From the NCBI GenBank assembly GCA_036245525.1, contig BTPG01000005.1, positions 176,393,578 through 176,457,577 of the forward strand: a stretch of DNA of 64,000 nucleotides, written 5' to 3'. This DNA is from Semisulcospira habei (taxonomy: Eukaryota; Mollusca; Gastropoda; Semisulcospiridae). Below are positions 38,149-50,874 of the stretch, one piece after another (position 1 is the first letter of the stretch; each line of letters begins with the position of its first letter). A program made the translations under genes and the position numbers. Below the pieces are notes generated by a model. It was not told the origin of the DNA. It did not search any database and saw only the letters and a list, made by a program, of their open reading frames with translations.

Positions 38149-38172
38149 TTAATTCTGCAGTTGTAGAGTTAA

Positions 38173-38333
38173 CCTTAACGTCTACAAACGAGTCAGGAAA
38201 CCGATCGACAGTGATAGTTCATAGGTGATACCAGAACAGCTTGGCGCATGGAGGCGCCAAGCTGTTCTGGCATCACCTATTAACTATCACGGTCGTTCAG
38301 TTTTCTGTTCTAATGTGTCAGAGACCCGAAATG
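38173..38333. mobile_element. HP-B copy
   Basis: Palindrome GATAGTTCATAGGTGATACC ... ATCACCTATTAACTATCACG with inner AGCTTGGCGC; TTAA at 38169-38172 and 38334-38337. Confidence 0.65.
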
Positions 38334-38954
38334 ATTAAAGATGCATGCGCACAAGAACGGGTTTCAATGAGCCATTGTGATTTGCTCTGAAAGAGACGTC
38401 GCTAAAAATACTGCCAAGCAAGCACCTTTAATTTATTAATTTATTAATTTATTTTATATTTTTTTATGTTTCCCTTGTGTAATTCAGTTTATGCAAGGAG
38501 TGCGTGCGTGCGTGTGCGTATCTGCGCGTAAGTGTGTGTCTTTGTGTGTGGCTCTATAGTGACATGTGCGGCTCTATACGTAGGGCCTATATAATTTAGT
38601 GAATCTCATCTGTGTCATCCCATTAGTTACTCTCAATGTGTAAGGCGCTTAGAGCACGTTTTGGAATGCTCTTATCATTATCACAATACGCGAACAGAAT
38701 CACACTGATCCAACAAGCCGACACTTGTAAACAGTACACGTCATTACCGACAGCTGCAGCATTAATTTTGATGAAATATTATGTCCACAATCAGATCCAA
38801 AATCATCTCGTAGTTAATTTCTGCTTCATTTTCAGTGCGCACTCACAATAGTACAGAAATTAACCACAAAAAGGGAGTGGGGAAGGACAGGAAAGGGATC
38901 ATTTTGGAACGGATTTCGGGAGGTGTGAGAACAAGAATAAAGCAGAACTGTGTT

Positions 38955-39078
38955 CAGTTGTATGAGTGAGTTTAGTCGTGCACCAGTCACTGAGCAAGGT
39001 GCTCCGCTACTGCGGAGCACCTTGCTTAGCGTCTAGCGCTGCACTAAGTTCACTCGTGCAACGCGGCTGGTCCCTGGG
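38955..39078. mobile_element. HP-F palindrome
   Basis: ACTGAGCAAGGTGCTCCGCT ... AGCGGAGCACCTTGCTTAG with flanks TCGTGCACCAGTC and the complementary GCGGCTGGTCC. Other copies: 49199-49312 and 55290-55413. Confidence 0.6.
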
Positions 39079-39365
39079 CGATGACACGACGTTCAAAGAT
39101 TCTCAAGTTGAGAATGATACATAGGGATTGATAGGGATGGGGTTTAGCTCTTCGCAATTTTAAACCCAGCATACATGTTTGCATACATAAATAGAATTTA
39201 CCAGATTTTTAAAAAGTATCATCTGTTTAACACATCAAAATGTTTCAGTACACGAATTGTCTTAATATTTACAGCTAGTTGCCAGATAAACGTTTCAAGC
39301 CTGTCACCCTGGATCGCAAACTTGGGGAAACGGCCTCTCACAAATACGCACCGGTTTGGGGAAAA

Positions 39366-39503
39366 TGACAGGCCATGGTAGGGCAAGAGTAGCACAAGAT
39401 TACCTTGGTGCTTCTATGGCGCCACGCTAATCTGGAACTACCCTTTAACTATCGTGTTCCGTCAGTTCCGCACTGCAGTTTGTCTCGTGTGAGTGAGTTG
39501 AAT
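39366..39503. mobile_element. HP-B copy, diverged
   Basis: CCATGGTAGGGCAAGAGTAG ... AACTACCCTTTAACTATCGT with a GGTGCTTCTATGGCGCC centre. Confidence 0.55.
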
Positions 39504-39509
39504 CACTAA

Positions 39510-39827
39510 ACCCTTCACTGCCGGGACAACACGAACCACCCAAGTGCAAAAGGCATAGATCCTCATGAGCCCCCGCGTTTGCGGGGGCTCATGAGGATCT
39601 ATGCCTCTTGCAAATAATACACTTGTTTCCACCTTCCTTGAACGGCTGGGGCGTTTGACGTAAAAGTAACAAAGCCGGATTTGATGATGGTGGTGATGAT
39701 GATGTCGAGTTGTAATGCGCATCCACTCTAGCAGCATGCTCACGGCGCAGAAGAAGACCAAAAAAAAAAAAAAAAACACTTTGGTGCACAGCGGTCCTAG
39801 GATTATAAGAACACAATCTGCGTCCGT
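39510..39827. mobile_element. HP-A copy
   Basis: CTAA (mutated TTAA) then ACCCTTCACTGCCGGG; palindrome 39546-39612 with GCCCCCGCGTTTGCGGGGGC. The body carries a poly-A tract and stops at AACACAATCTGCGTCC, where SINE1 begins. Confidence 0.65.
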
Positions 39828-40260
39828 GGCGGTCCGTGGCGCAGTGGTTAAGGCGACTGCCACCAATGCCTAAGGTGCGAGGTTCGAAAACGGGTTCCGG
39901 AGTCGGACTTTTCTCCTCTGGTAAGTGTCACCGTTAATTCGGGCGGACCGTCGGGGGTTCTTTCTCCGGGTACTCCGGTTCTTCCATCCCACCCCCCACC
40001 CCCACCCCCCACCCATCCCCCCCCCCCCACACACACACACTTTGGTACCGTTGTCAGGCCACTTTACAAATTTCAAATACAATCGATCAAAAATCTCTGT
40101 AACTTCAGTAGCTGAACTGGCCCTTCGTCTGTTTTGTACTGTGTTTGTCTTAAATGGCGTAAATCCGTGTCTGTTACGTGAGTGTGCGTGTTGGGATTCA
40201 GTTCGCGGCGCTTTGAGTCGATTTGCCCAAAAATTGAGAAAAAGCGCCTATATAATTACG

Positions 40261-40294
<34 letters not shown>
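39828..40294 (+). mobile_element. SINE1
   Basis: The head GGCGGTCCGTGGCGCAGTGG contains an A box and GAGGTTCGAAAAC is a degraded B box; the body contains CACCGTTAATTCGGGCGGAC and CAGTAGCTGAACTGGCC; the 3' end GCGGCGCTTTGAGTCGATT ... AAAAAGCGCCTATATAAT with (ATT)n resembles CR1/L2 LINE tails. Confidence 0.8.
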
Positions 40295-40296
<2 letters not shown>

Positions 40297-40844
40297 CCAT
40301 TGCCACAGAAGGAGTAAATAACACATTCGAAAAAGCTTACCTTTATTTTTTTTTATGAGCTAGATCCACGATGCAACAGTACTAACACACTTTGTCACTT
40401 CTTGTACAGCAGCTCTCGCTTAGTTATTCTGTGGCTGACTGTGTGGTGTACCACTTTCAGTCGGCTATACTGCTACGTGTACGTGTTCTGCTGATGACCG
40501 TAAAAAAAGGAAGATTTTACCCAGGACTGACGTGCTTGCCAGCGTTGTCAGTCGGTCCTCGATGGTTGAAGCACGCTTTCTTCATCAATTTATCGCTTCA
40601 TCATATCTCTCGGTCAGTTACTTTGCGGTCCATCTTGGCCAGAGTCGATTAGGGTACTATTTCCTCATTAGTCCCTGGTTCCCGGTGTTCACTGTTCACT
40701 GTTCACAGCGTGACTATCACTCGTGCAGTGTATATCTAAGAGTTTCAGCACGGTTTTGTACGTTCGCAATATTTCCAACACCAAAAGAAAAAAATCCCCA
40801 TCAAGAGAGTGACTGCCAATCTGAATAAAATGCAACACAATTAA

Positions 40845-41051
40845 CCCATAAACCCTGACATGCTACGACAGGATGTGGTTCGACCATGATAGTTCAAGGG
40901 TGGTGTCAGAATAGCTTGGCGCCTGTAGGCGCCAAGCTATTCTGACTCCACCCCTGAACTATCATGGTTGATCTGTCTCCAGAACTGTGGCTCACCGGTA
41001 CCTCAAAAAGATTATCTCCAAAATTTGATAATTTCGTCCGCGGAGCTAAAT
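40845..41051. mobile_element. HP-B MITE, full length
   Basis: TTAA at 40841-40844; left end CCCATAAACCCTGACATGC as in 37733; palindrome 40884-40973 with GGCGCCTGTAGGCGCC centre; the closing TTAA is mutated to TTCA. Confidence 0.7.
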
Positions 41052-41114
41052 GGTTCATGCAGTGCGTAATATCTTCATTTACAAGACAAATCAGTTTGTT
41101 CCTGTGTTGAGGAG

Positions 41115-41192
41115 TTAATTGCGTAGCGCTTTTTGATGAGTTGATTCCCACAAGGATCAACTCGACAAAACGCGCTACCGACAGCCAAATTG
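41115..41192. mobile_element. HP-C copy
   Basis: GCGTAGCGCTTTTTGATGAG ... CTCGACAAAACGCGCTACCG then ACAGCCAAATTG. The left terminus is lost. Confidence 0.55.
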
Positions 41193-41300
41193 ACAACATA
41201 CCGTGCAGATTTCTAGGTTAAAATTGAAATTGCTATTGTCCTTCGAAAGTGTAGGGTTTTTTTTTTTCTCTGGTTGATTGTGTTCTCAGCAGTGTTCTGC

Positions 41301-41460
41301 TGTTCTGTGACTTTAGACTTTACGGCCGCTACGCAGTACGGTCCAAAATCACAGACCATCACACATTTTGACTTTGACTACGTCACACGCGTTTTGGCGT
41401 GACCTCTGTTGGACCATAAAAACTGGATGAGACAGAAGCAATAACTAACGACCAGCTTAG

Positions 41461-41499
<39 letters not shown>

Positions 41500-41624
41500 T
41501 AAGACCCGGGAGTAGTCCCCACTCGGGGAGTACGCCACAAGTTACATTTCTATAAGCATCTCATTTCAATAGAAGTGTACTTGTGGCGTTCTCCCCGAGT
41601 GGGTCTATCTAGGGAGTTCTCCTA
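41301..41624. repeat. HP-G palindrome (41301-41365), poly-A, and a separate hairpin (41503-41624)
   Basis: HP-G: CTGTGACTTTAGACTTTACG ... CGGTCCAAAATCACAG. Hairpin: CCCACTCGGGGAGTACGCCA ... GGCGTTCTCCCCGAGTGGG, arms about 40 bp. Confidence 0.6.
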
Positions 41625-41717
41625 CAAACAGTACGGGCAAGCACAGTTATTATTGGCTCTGTCCCACGAATTTAAGCGCAGCGTCAAAGCTTACAAAGAT
41701 GCTAACGATTTCATTTC

Positions 41718-41720
<3 letters not shown>

Positions 41721-41763
<43 letters not shown>

Positions 41764-42000
41764 ATAGTATTTATATAGTATATCCTATTGAAGCATGGAA
41801 AAAAATACATAAACACATACTGACGCTACTGACGAGCAAAAACGAAATGCGACATTTTTTTAATCATTGGAAACACTAAAGTGTTTTCGATGATTAAAAA
41901 ATGTCGTTTTTTGTTTGTTTGTTTGTTTGTTTGTTTGTTTGTTTGTTTGTTTGTTTGTTTGTGGGTTGTTGTTTTTGTTGTTGTTGTTGTTTTGTTGTTG
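41721..42000. repeat. (AAT)n, HP-D palindrome (41824-41912), (GTTT)n
   Basis: AAT array at 41721-41762. HP-D GAGCAAAAACGAAATGCGAC ... AAAAAATGTCGTTTTTTG; its right arm runs straight into a GTTT array. Confidence 0.65.
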
Positions 42001-42006
42001 TTGCTG

Positions 42007-42360
42007 TTCGGCGAGCTTGCTACTGGACACCGTGACAGAGGGGCACCAAAGAAGAGATACAAAGACTGTCTCAAGAAGTCACTTAGTGCCTGCCAAATCG
42101 ACCACCACCAGTGGTCTTCGCTTGCTGCGGACCGTGACACCTGGCGCTCCACCATTTACAAGGCAGCTGTCTCCTTTGAGGACTCTCACAGAGCTAGCCT
42201 TAAGGACAAGCGGCTCAGGAGAAAAAAACAGAGATGCCGCAGCTCAGAACCCTGGCCATACCTTCCCCTGCAGCCACTGCGGTCGAACCTGCCTGTCTCG
42301 GATTGGCCTCCGCAGCCACGAACAAGCCTGCAGACGTCGTGGGCAACTCCTATAAAATCT
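42007..42360 (+). pseudogene. Non-LTR retrotransposon C-terminal region with zinc-finger-like end
   Basis: Frame 1 reads GELATGHRDRGAPKKRYKDC, LKKSLSACQIDHHQWSSLA and DTWRSTIYKAA; after a frame change near 42240 it reads HTFPCSHCGRTCLSRIGL, with a C-x2-C and later His/Cys. This arrangement is the common C-terminus of RTE-like elements in animal genomes (recognised from memory of the family). The RT core is absent. Confidence 0.7.
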
Positions 42361-42599
42361 TCGTTCGCGAAGTCAAGCCAAGAGCTCGTCAGTATATCTC
42401 ATGAAGCATACCATGTACATTTTGCGATGGCGTTAGTGGCTTTCACGTTTACAATATCCAAAGGTGGAAACATGAACATTGGTCATACAGAAAGTTAAGT
42501 AATAAAGCAACTGTTAGTATGCGACCAAAAAAAATGGAAGTGAACTGTATATAACGCGGTATTTCAAATGATCCATAAAAAGCAAATAAAACACGTATT

Positions 42600-42965
42600 T
42601 ACTGTGGGGTATTCTTTCTTTCTTTTTTAAAAATTGTTTTTATTTTTTCTTTTGTTTTGTGGAGATTTTTATGTTTGTTTGTTTATTTGTTCTTTTTTCT
42701 TTCTTTTTCTTTTTTTTTTTTTTTTTTTTTTTTTTTGGGGGGGGGGGGGGGGAGGGCGGGGGGGGGGGAGGGTGCTGTTTTGTTTTGTTTTATTGTCGTT
42801 TGGTTGTTGTTTTGTTTGCTTGTTTTGTTTTCGGGTTTTGTTTTGTTTGATTTGTTTGTGTTTGTTTGTTTGTTTGTTTGTTTGTTTGTTTGTTTGTATG
42901 TTGTTGTTGTTTTGCTGCGGAAGGGGGGGGGGGGGGGTATTGATTGTTTGGTGGTTGTTTTTTAT
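42600..42965. repeat. T/G-rich low-complexity block
   Basis: TTTGT, GTTT, poly-T and poly-G runs. All reading frames here are compositional. Confidence 0.85.
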
Positions 42966-43094
42966 GGTTTTCTTAACATGTTGATGACAAAAAGCAGCAA
43001 TTTACATTTCAATCACAAAAAAGTGACAAAAGGTAAACGTTGACCTAGTACTTATACCGCTTGTTTCAATTTGCCCAGAATAACTAAATGATAA

Positions 43095-43494
43095 CACTCA
43101 CTCATGACCTTACACTGTCGCCTCATGATAGCACTCACTCATGACCTTACACTGTCGCCTCATGATAGCACTCACTCATGACCTTACACTGTCGCCTCAT
43201 GATAGCACTCACTCATGACCTTACACTGTCGCCTCATGATAGCACTCACTCATGACCTTACGCTGTCGCCTCATGATAGCACTCACTCATGACCTTACAC
43301 TGTCGCCTCATGATAGCACTCACTCATGACCTTACACTGTCGCCTCATGATAGCACTCACTCATGACCTTACACTGTCGCCTCATGATAGCACTCACTCA
43401 TGACCTTACACTGTCGCCTCATGATAGCACTCACTCATGACCTTACACTGTCGCCTCATGATAGCACTCACTCATGACCTTACACTGTCGCCTC
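43095..43494. repeat. 37-bp tandem repeat, 11 copies
   Basis: Unit CACTCACTCATGACCTTACA then CTGTCGCCTCATGATAG, starting every 37 bp from 43095 to 43465. Copies are nearly identical (one CGCTG for CACTG near 43260), so the array is young or homogenised. Confidence 0.95.
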
Positions 43495-43591
43495 CGCAGC
43501 AGAATGACAGGACGAAGACGTTAAATTGCGACCGGCCTGAATCTTCCTATTGCTCGTAATCAGCCTCCCCTCCTCCCAGACCGTTTCTTCT

Positions 43592-43893
43592 GCAAGAGAC
43601 ATAGGATTCTTAGGTAGCAGGGGCTCGTGAGAATCCTATGCCTCTTGCTGACACTGTTTCGAGTCGGTTCTGTGTCAGTGCATCCACACACTGAGGGGTC
43701 GAGGTGGGATTAAGTTTGAGGCTGTAATGCGATTTGTAGGAGGTGTGGTGGACCTTTTCACTCAGTCCCAAAAGCGGTCCCGGTAAGCCAAGGGTCTTCG
43801 GCCGGACGTCGGACGCAGTGGGGCCCGCGCACGTGTATGCGCGTACCCCACTGCGGCCGACGTCGGCCCGCAAGGATTTATGCTTGCTGGGAT
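43592..43893. mobile_element. HP-A hairpin (43592-43649) and HP-E (43779-43893)
   Basis: HP-A: GCAAGAGACATAGGATTCTT ... AATCCTATGCCTCTTGC. HP-E: CGGCCGGACGTCGGACGCAG ... CTGCGGCCGACGTCGGCCCG, outer ends GTAAGCCAAGG and TTATGCTTGCTGGG. Confidence 0.65.
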
Positions 43894-44033
43894 CCAGCTT
43901 TGGTCTACAGTCATGAAATGTCTTGGGAACTGTTGGCCGTCGTCTGGGTTTCACGCTTGTACCTGTCAGAGACTGTCGTCTGTCACAGTGCTGTCAACAA
44001 AGGACCTTTTGAAGCTCTTTTGTTCTACATTAA

Positions 44034-44130
44034 CCCTTTCACTGCAGAGGAAAGGTGAGGTCCATCCAGCTGCAAGAGCTATAGCAGTTGCGGGGGCTCA
44101 TGAGGACCCATGACTCTTGGTGAATTAATT
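44034..44130. mobile_element. HP-A copy, shortened
   Basis: TTAA 44030-44033, CCCTTTCACTGCAGAG, then left arm GCAAGAGCTATAG joined to CAGTTGCGGGGGCTCATGAG. Confidence 0.6.
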
Positions 44131-44240
44131 CCTACACATGAATAGCTGTATCATAAGCGTGCAGTCGCTTTCTATAAACACACTTTACATAGCATCACCC
44201 CCCCACCCCCACCCCACCCCACAAGACCCTGTCATTTTGA

Positions 44241-44680
<440 letters not shown>

Positions 44681-44689
44681 ACACACACA

Positions 44690-45776
<1,087 letters not shown>

Positions 45777-46755
45777 TATCAAGCAACAAAGACTTGTAAG
45801 AGATTATATATACTGACTTCCATTAAAAACGCGAAAAGTGTCTGTAAGTGTACCGGCAAACAAAGAACCACCTGACAGCAAAACAAAAACATTTTATTTG
45901 TTGCTTACTTCAGATGTTCAGCCTACTGTCTGAGCTACCTTCACATAAAATTGGAAGAGTTATCGCCCATGGCTACCTTGGAGGACACAGGGTTTCATTA
46001 GTGGTGAAAATAAGCAAAACTGGCCGGACACACTCTGTGAAGCAAGTTTTCTGTGATATGTTTTAACACACAAGTTGTGTGGATTGCTTATGATATTATT
46101 AACTGCCTCAAATGAAATTTGACTCGAAAAATTTATGAGAGAACCAGAACTTCCGATGCACATCTTTTTCTTAATAAATCTTATTTGATTTAATGTAAAT
46201 TACTTTCAAACCATTTTTTATGCTCCAGTGACTGATGCAGAGATAAAGAACACACTGATCAGGTAAATATCGCCGCTAACGTAAAAATAAAGAACTTTTT
46301 GATTTTCATGTTTTAGGTCATGTTGATTATTTAGGTGCCTTTGACAAACGAAAAGTAGGTCAAGACCACACTTGCCTGATTTTCATGCTCACGGACCTTA
46401 GTGACACTGCACATTGGTTGGCTTTCAGCTGTGTCCTCTGCAGATGCTCCCCATTTTACTTTCAATATCCTGTGATGGTAGTGTCACTGATGACGTCATA
46501 ACTTATCGATGTGCGATTTTTAAGACTAAACATTCTATTTGCACACGACATAACACACTCTTCATGACATTTTCTAATAAATGACGTTAAAATAACCCGG
46601 TTAAAAGCATATTTACGAAGAAAAGCGCTATGGTGAAAAATTCGCGTTTCTTTTGTTGATATATACTGCGCGCCATAAAAAAGACAAAGATTTGCCCGTC
46701 GATATTTTACAAACGGCTTAAAATTTTGAAAAATCTCTTTTCGTCAGAGTAAAGG
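45777..46755. other. No recognised feature
   Basis: AT-rich, unique-looking DNA; no exon or repeat identified. Confidence 0.5.
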
Positions 46756-47172
46756 ATGTTTAGTCCTATTTACAGCCCTCTCAACTGCATGTTTGTCCAT
46801 TGTATAGTCTTTACGCCATGACATCTCGTGTTTGGTCAGACACTCTAAAATGGGTATAACACCATTTCAAACTGTTTTTGAGGGTGAACGTGTCGAAAAG
46901 GCCATACAAAAAAAGTTTTCTGCTGAAATAGGCCCCTATCTTCAGGTATGCAAGAAAACTAAACGCACATTAAAATGGTGTTACCCGCTTTTTAGAGTGT
47001 CTGACCAAACATGAGATGTGCGCTAAAACAACGCAGCACACAGAGAAATGTCCGTCTTGCGATTTATTATTTTTTTTATTTTTTTATTTTGGGGGTAGGT
47101 AACTTTAACGGGCCATAGCGTAAAGATTACACAATGGACAAAAAAAATGCATAAAGCACCGTGAAGAGGACT
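46756..47172. mobile_element. Foldback element
   Basis: Long inverted arms: TTTAGTCCT, GTCCATTGTATAGTCTTTAC, and CATCTCGTGTTTGGTCAGAC (left, to 46868) reappear complementary at 46972-47172. The right arm has about 90 extra bp. A 60-codon frame spanning the loop is not regarded as a gene. Confidence 0.65.
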
Positions 47173-47179
47173 AAAAATT

Positions 47180-47360
47180 GATCCCTTCGCTTCCAGTGGG
47201 CGTAAACTATTGTTGCTGTTGTTTTTGTTTTAATCACTGTCACAAAATTCAAGTCAAAGAGAAAAAATGGCTTCAAAGTGGTTTCAGCAAGAGGCATAGA
47301 TCCTCATGAGCCCCCGCAGTTGGGTGGGGTGTTCACTTTTTCTCGCTGGCACTGAAGAGG
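47180..47360. mobile_element. HP-A copy with truncated palindrome
   Basis: TCCCTTCGCTTCCAGTGGG start, CAAGAGGCATAGATCCTCAT arm, right end CTGGCACTGAAGAGG before TTAA 47361-47364. Confidence 0.6.
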
Positions 47361-47522
47361 TTAAGTAAAACCCAGACGGTTGATGCCAGATGTGCAAATT
47401 ACTTGTAAAGCCGTGCATCTTGCATCATCACATCCTCGTGAGACCGCGGCAAATAAAACACGGATGAGCTTTGGGCAAGTACCATCCCACCTCAACAGTC
47501 GGTGACTTTAAACCGCCATTAA

Positions 47523-47992
47523 CCCTTATCATTCGGAATACCCCAGTGTGTGAAATAAGTTTGACTAAAATAGTTCAAGGGTAGTGCCAGAATAGCTTGG
47601 CGCCTCTCGGCGCCAAGCTATTCTGGCACCACCCTTGAACTAAAGCCATTGATGGTACCGGTTTCAGGCCACTTATAATAATTTCCAAGGTACAAGCGAT
47701 CAGAATTTCCGAAACCTCAGTAGCTGAGCTGACCCTTCGCACCACGTGAATGTCCTGTGTTTGTCTTGTACTGTGTTTGTCTTCAGAATGAATGCGTGTG
47801 TGTCACGTGAGCGTGCGTGTTGGGTTCAGTTCGCGGCGCTTTGAGCCGATTCGTAGAATTGGAAAAAGCTCCTATATAATAACCGGTATTATTATTATTA
47901 TTGGTCTATATCCTTATCTGTAAGTACTATAACTTGTTGCTTGCATATGGCAGTGTACAAATTTGAAGCGTTTAGCCTCAGTATGATATGGG
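47523..47992. mobile_element. HP-B' MITE split by a SINE1 fragment
   Basis: TTAA 47519-47522 and 47993-47996; left CCCTTATCATTCGG, palindrome with GGCGCCTCTCGGCGCC; then the SINE fragment; then GGTCTATATCCTTATCTGTA and the subfamily right end. Matches 27412-27628 and 49397-49606. Confidence 0.8.
47652..47899 (+). mobile_element. SINE1, 5'-truncated, inserted in HP-B'
   Basis: Starts GGTACCGGTTTCAGGCCACT and ends with GCGCTTTGAGCCGATTCG and (ATT)n. ATTG at 47648-47651 and 47900-47903 is a possible 4-bp duplication, ambiguous with the tail. Uninterrupted copies read AAAGCCATTGGTCTATATCC. Confidence 0.8.
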
Positions 47993-48056
47993 TTAAACGA
48001 CTGCCTGATTTGACGATTCAAGTGGAACTGATCTCCCGTCAGTAAGAGCTACAGAC

Positions 48057-49121
48057 TGTCATGACCCAGTGCAACCGTAGGGGCACATGAGAATCTGTGC
48101 CTTTTGCCGATGGAGCGGGACTTAAAAGTACTTCAGTAAGAAGTAAACCCACCATAAACTGCCTTGATCAGAAGATTTCTCGACTTACTTTTGTCAGTAA
48201 GATGTGTAGATTTTCATAAACCTCTACGGCTGCAGATAGGCAGAAGTTCCTGCCTTCGACCAGTATGCCGAATGTGTGCTGACGAATCGCCAAGACCGAA
48301 ACAGTTGTCCACGCCGGCTAAACAATCTGGACCCCCTTTTGGGGGACCTAGACCTAAATTTCCATGCATCAAGGGGCTGGAATTCCAGTGAATATGCGAT
48401 ACGCCCCTCTTCGGGGAAGTGGGGGATGGGGGGGGGGAGGGGGCTTCCATATTCATTGCTTTCGGTCACTTATTTAGCGCACCCTTCTTTCCTATCCTTT
48501 TTTTTTTTTTTTTTTTTGTGCTTCGACCAAACTCGATCTATGATCATTGGTGGTTACTGCACAATTATCTCCCCTGACAGTACTTTTACCTATTTTACTT
48601 TGTAATCTTCGGATCTGGACTGCGTAACCAAAGTCGATTACCTACGCATCCAATATCCACAGTTTCCGACTTAACGCTCTCTCAACCTTTGCTTCAACAG
48701 CCTGTAAGTGAATTAGCAAAAATTGTTGAATCAGTTGAATGTTCAGAAGCACGACGGCCTTCACAAGAGCGAACAAGAGACATAAATTTTCCTCAGCAAG
48801 AGGCATAGATTCTCATGTGCCCCTGATTTAGCAGGGGTCCATGAGAATCTTTGCCTCTTGCCCATGGACGAGGGACTGGCTTTCAGTTGTCTGAAATGGT
48901 CCGAAGTGTCTGAAGTGTTATCTGAAACACATCAGCAGAGTCTCGCGCGATAGCAATTGCGTAAAGGGATTCTAGATTACCGCTGAACTTTGCACTGAAT
49001 GAAAGTCCTGTGCCCTTCTCAGCTCGGGTTAAATCTATGATGTAAAATAGACCAGCAATATGTATAGATTCTCACGAGCTCCTGCATGCTACAGGAGTAC
49101 ATGACAATCTATTCCCTTTGC
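48057..49121. mobile_element. Three isolated HP-A-type hairpins
   Basis: 48057-48108 (decayed), 48796-48861 (GCAAGAGGCATAGATTCTCA ... GAATCTTTGCCTCTTGC, good stem) and 49053-49121 (AGATTCTCACGAGCTCCTGC). DNA between them shows no gene. Confidence 0.5.
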
Positions 49122-49198
49122 AAATGATGAAACGTGTTGAAAATCTCCGCGGGGCCTTGTTCAGCCATCTGCGCTGCATAGGTGTCAACCAAGGTCTC

Positions 49199-49312
49199 TC
49201 GGGGTCAGTTGCACGAGAAATCGTAGTCCTGAGCAAGCCACTAAGCGATAGCGGAGCACCTTGCTTAGTGGCTTGCCCAGGATAAAGCTCACTCCTGCAA
49301 CTGGCCCCAAGC
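49199..49312. mobile_element. HP-F palindrome
   Basis: CAAGCCACTAAGCGATAGCG ... GCACCTTGCTTAGTGGCTTG between GGTCAGTTGCACGAG and CTCCTGCAACTGGCC. Confidence 0.6.
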
Positions 49313-49396
49313 GAACAGTGGAGATGATTACTTAAGACAAGTGGAAAAACGTTCAAGTACTTACAGATACGTACGTGTCATCAGATCTCTGTTTTA

Positions 49397-49606
49397 ACTT
49401 TATCACTCGCAATACACCAGTGTGTGAAATAAGTTTGTCTAAAATAGTTCAAAGGTGGTGCCAGAATAGCGTGGCGCCTCTAGGCCTCTATTCTGGCACC
49501 ACCCTTGGACTAAAGCCATTGGTCTATATCCTTATCTGTAAGTACTATAATGTCGCTTGCAATGGCGGTGTACAAATTTAAGCTTTTAGCCTCATTATGA
49601 TATGGG
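49397..49606. mobile_element. HP-B' MITE, uninterrupted
   Basis: TTAA 49393-49396 and 49607-49610. Same body as 27412-27628; the palindrome centre is shortened to GGCGCCTCTAGGCC. Confidence 0.7.
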
Positions 49607-49679
49607 TTAACGGACAAAGTGAACTGATTCAAAGGATAACAACTAAAACTATAGGTTGTCTAGATTTATTTTAAACAAG

Positions 49680-50110
49680 ATAAGTCCCTTCTATATGAGA
49701 GCTGACCTCGCTGTCAAGGGTCTCTACCTTTTGTCTTTAAGTTACATGATTCTGATGTTGAAATATCTCCTATTGAACAAGATGATTTCATCCCAAAGTC
49801 TACCGTATTGTTTGGAGTTCACATGCGTTTTTCTTTTAGGAGCATTCACAGCTGTTCATTTATTTAAGCTTATCTTTCTGATCCATTTCCCTCCTCTCTT
49901 AGCCAACCTCTGATCAACACGCACGCCGGCACACACGAAATAGGATACACGGCGCTTCCCGCCATTAGTACGCTCTGTGGGCTGGAGTAGCGACAGGAAT
50001 TCTGAAGAAGAATAGGCTGAACACCAGAATGACTTCATCATAAGTTTGACGTCATGGCATCGCTAGTCTCACGACGCCGTGTACACAGTGACAAAATTGA
50101 TGTTTCACGT
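49680..50110. repeat. X leader plus dispersed repeat Z, copy 2
   Basis: AAGTCCCTTCTATATGAGAG through TGATGTTGAAATATCTCC is the X start; from TCTACCGTATTGTTTGGAG on it matches 20061-20500, with a single copy of the unit duplicated there. A 30-bp direct repeat (CAGCCTCTTCCAGGGCTGAC) follows at 50127-50190. Confidence 0.6.
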
Positions 50111-50199
50111 CACTCATCCGAAAGGCACGCAGCCTCTTCCAGGGCTGACTGTCTTGTTCCACACAGCCTCTTCCAGGGCTGACTGTTTGATGGCAAATT

Positions 50200-50780
50200 A
50201 TGGCTTTTGGTCACATCGAGACGCTTGATTACATGAGACGCGTAGCCTCGAGTGTATTAACGACAATTAAGATATGACAAAAAAACAAAAAACAAAAAAA
50301 AAACATAATTTTATCGCGGAACGAAACAACGAATTTGTCTCGATTCACTTCCACAATTGGATAACCAACAGCAAGCATCTAGAAATTGCTGAGCGGTACC
50401 TGACTGTGATATCCATGATTTATGCGCAGACATCTTCTCAAACTGAAAAAGTTCCAAAAATTAAATAACTTGACTTGGAGAACACACAGTTCTGTCAGAG
50501 ACTCTTGAAGTGAAGTCATATCACTCTGAAAGAGTTAATCCGAACAATTTGGCAGGAATCATTGCGACTGACACTGAAACCGCTACCGACAGCCAAAAAA
50601 TTAAAAGAATTTTGGAAATAGAACGCACATTGGAAACAATGGTATTTGTTTCATGTTTGTGAAAAAGTGATACGCGTTTTAGAAAGTTATCATAATATAG
50701 ATAATTAGTTATATTTATATATCTTTTTTTATAAGTTATTATATTTAAAGTTATTGTACTATGGTGTTTTGATTTATTGA
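50200..50780. other. AT-rich DNA with partial HP-C (about 50530-50605)
   Basis: GAAACCGCTACCGACAGCCA is an HP-C right end. Nothing else recognised. Confidence 0.45.
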
Positions 50781-50870
50781 ACCCTTTGGCTGTCGGTAGA
50801 GCCGCTTTGGTCGCGGGGATTCCTGTAGAAATCCCAGCGACCGACAAAAGCGCTACCGACAGCCTATGGG
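50781..50870. mobile_element. HP-C MITE
   Basis: CCCTTTGGCTGTCGGTAGAG ... GCGCTACCGACAGCCTATGG then TTAA 50871-50874; the left flank is TTGA, one change from TTAA. Centre GATTCCTGTAGAAATC. Confidence 0.75.
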
Positions 50871-50874
50871 TTAA

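Noticed and set aside
43095..43494. CRISPR array
   Set aside because: 37-bp units are contiguous with no spacers, and the genome context is animal.
46832..47014. 60-codon open frame inside the foldback element
   Set aside because: Its ends are the inverted-repeat arms and it lacks any recognisable domain.
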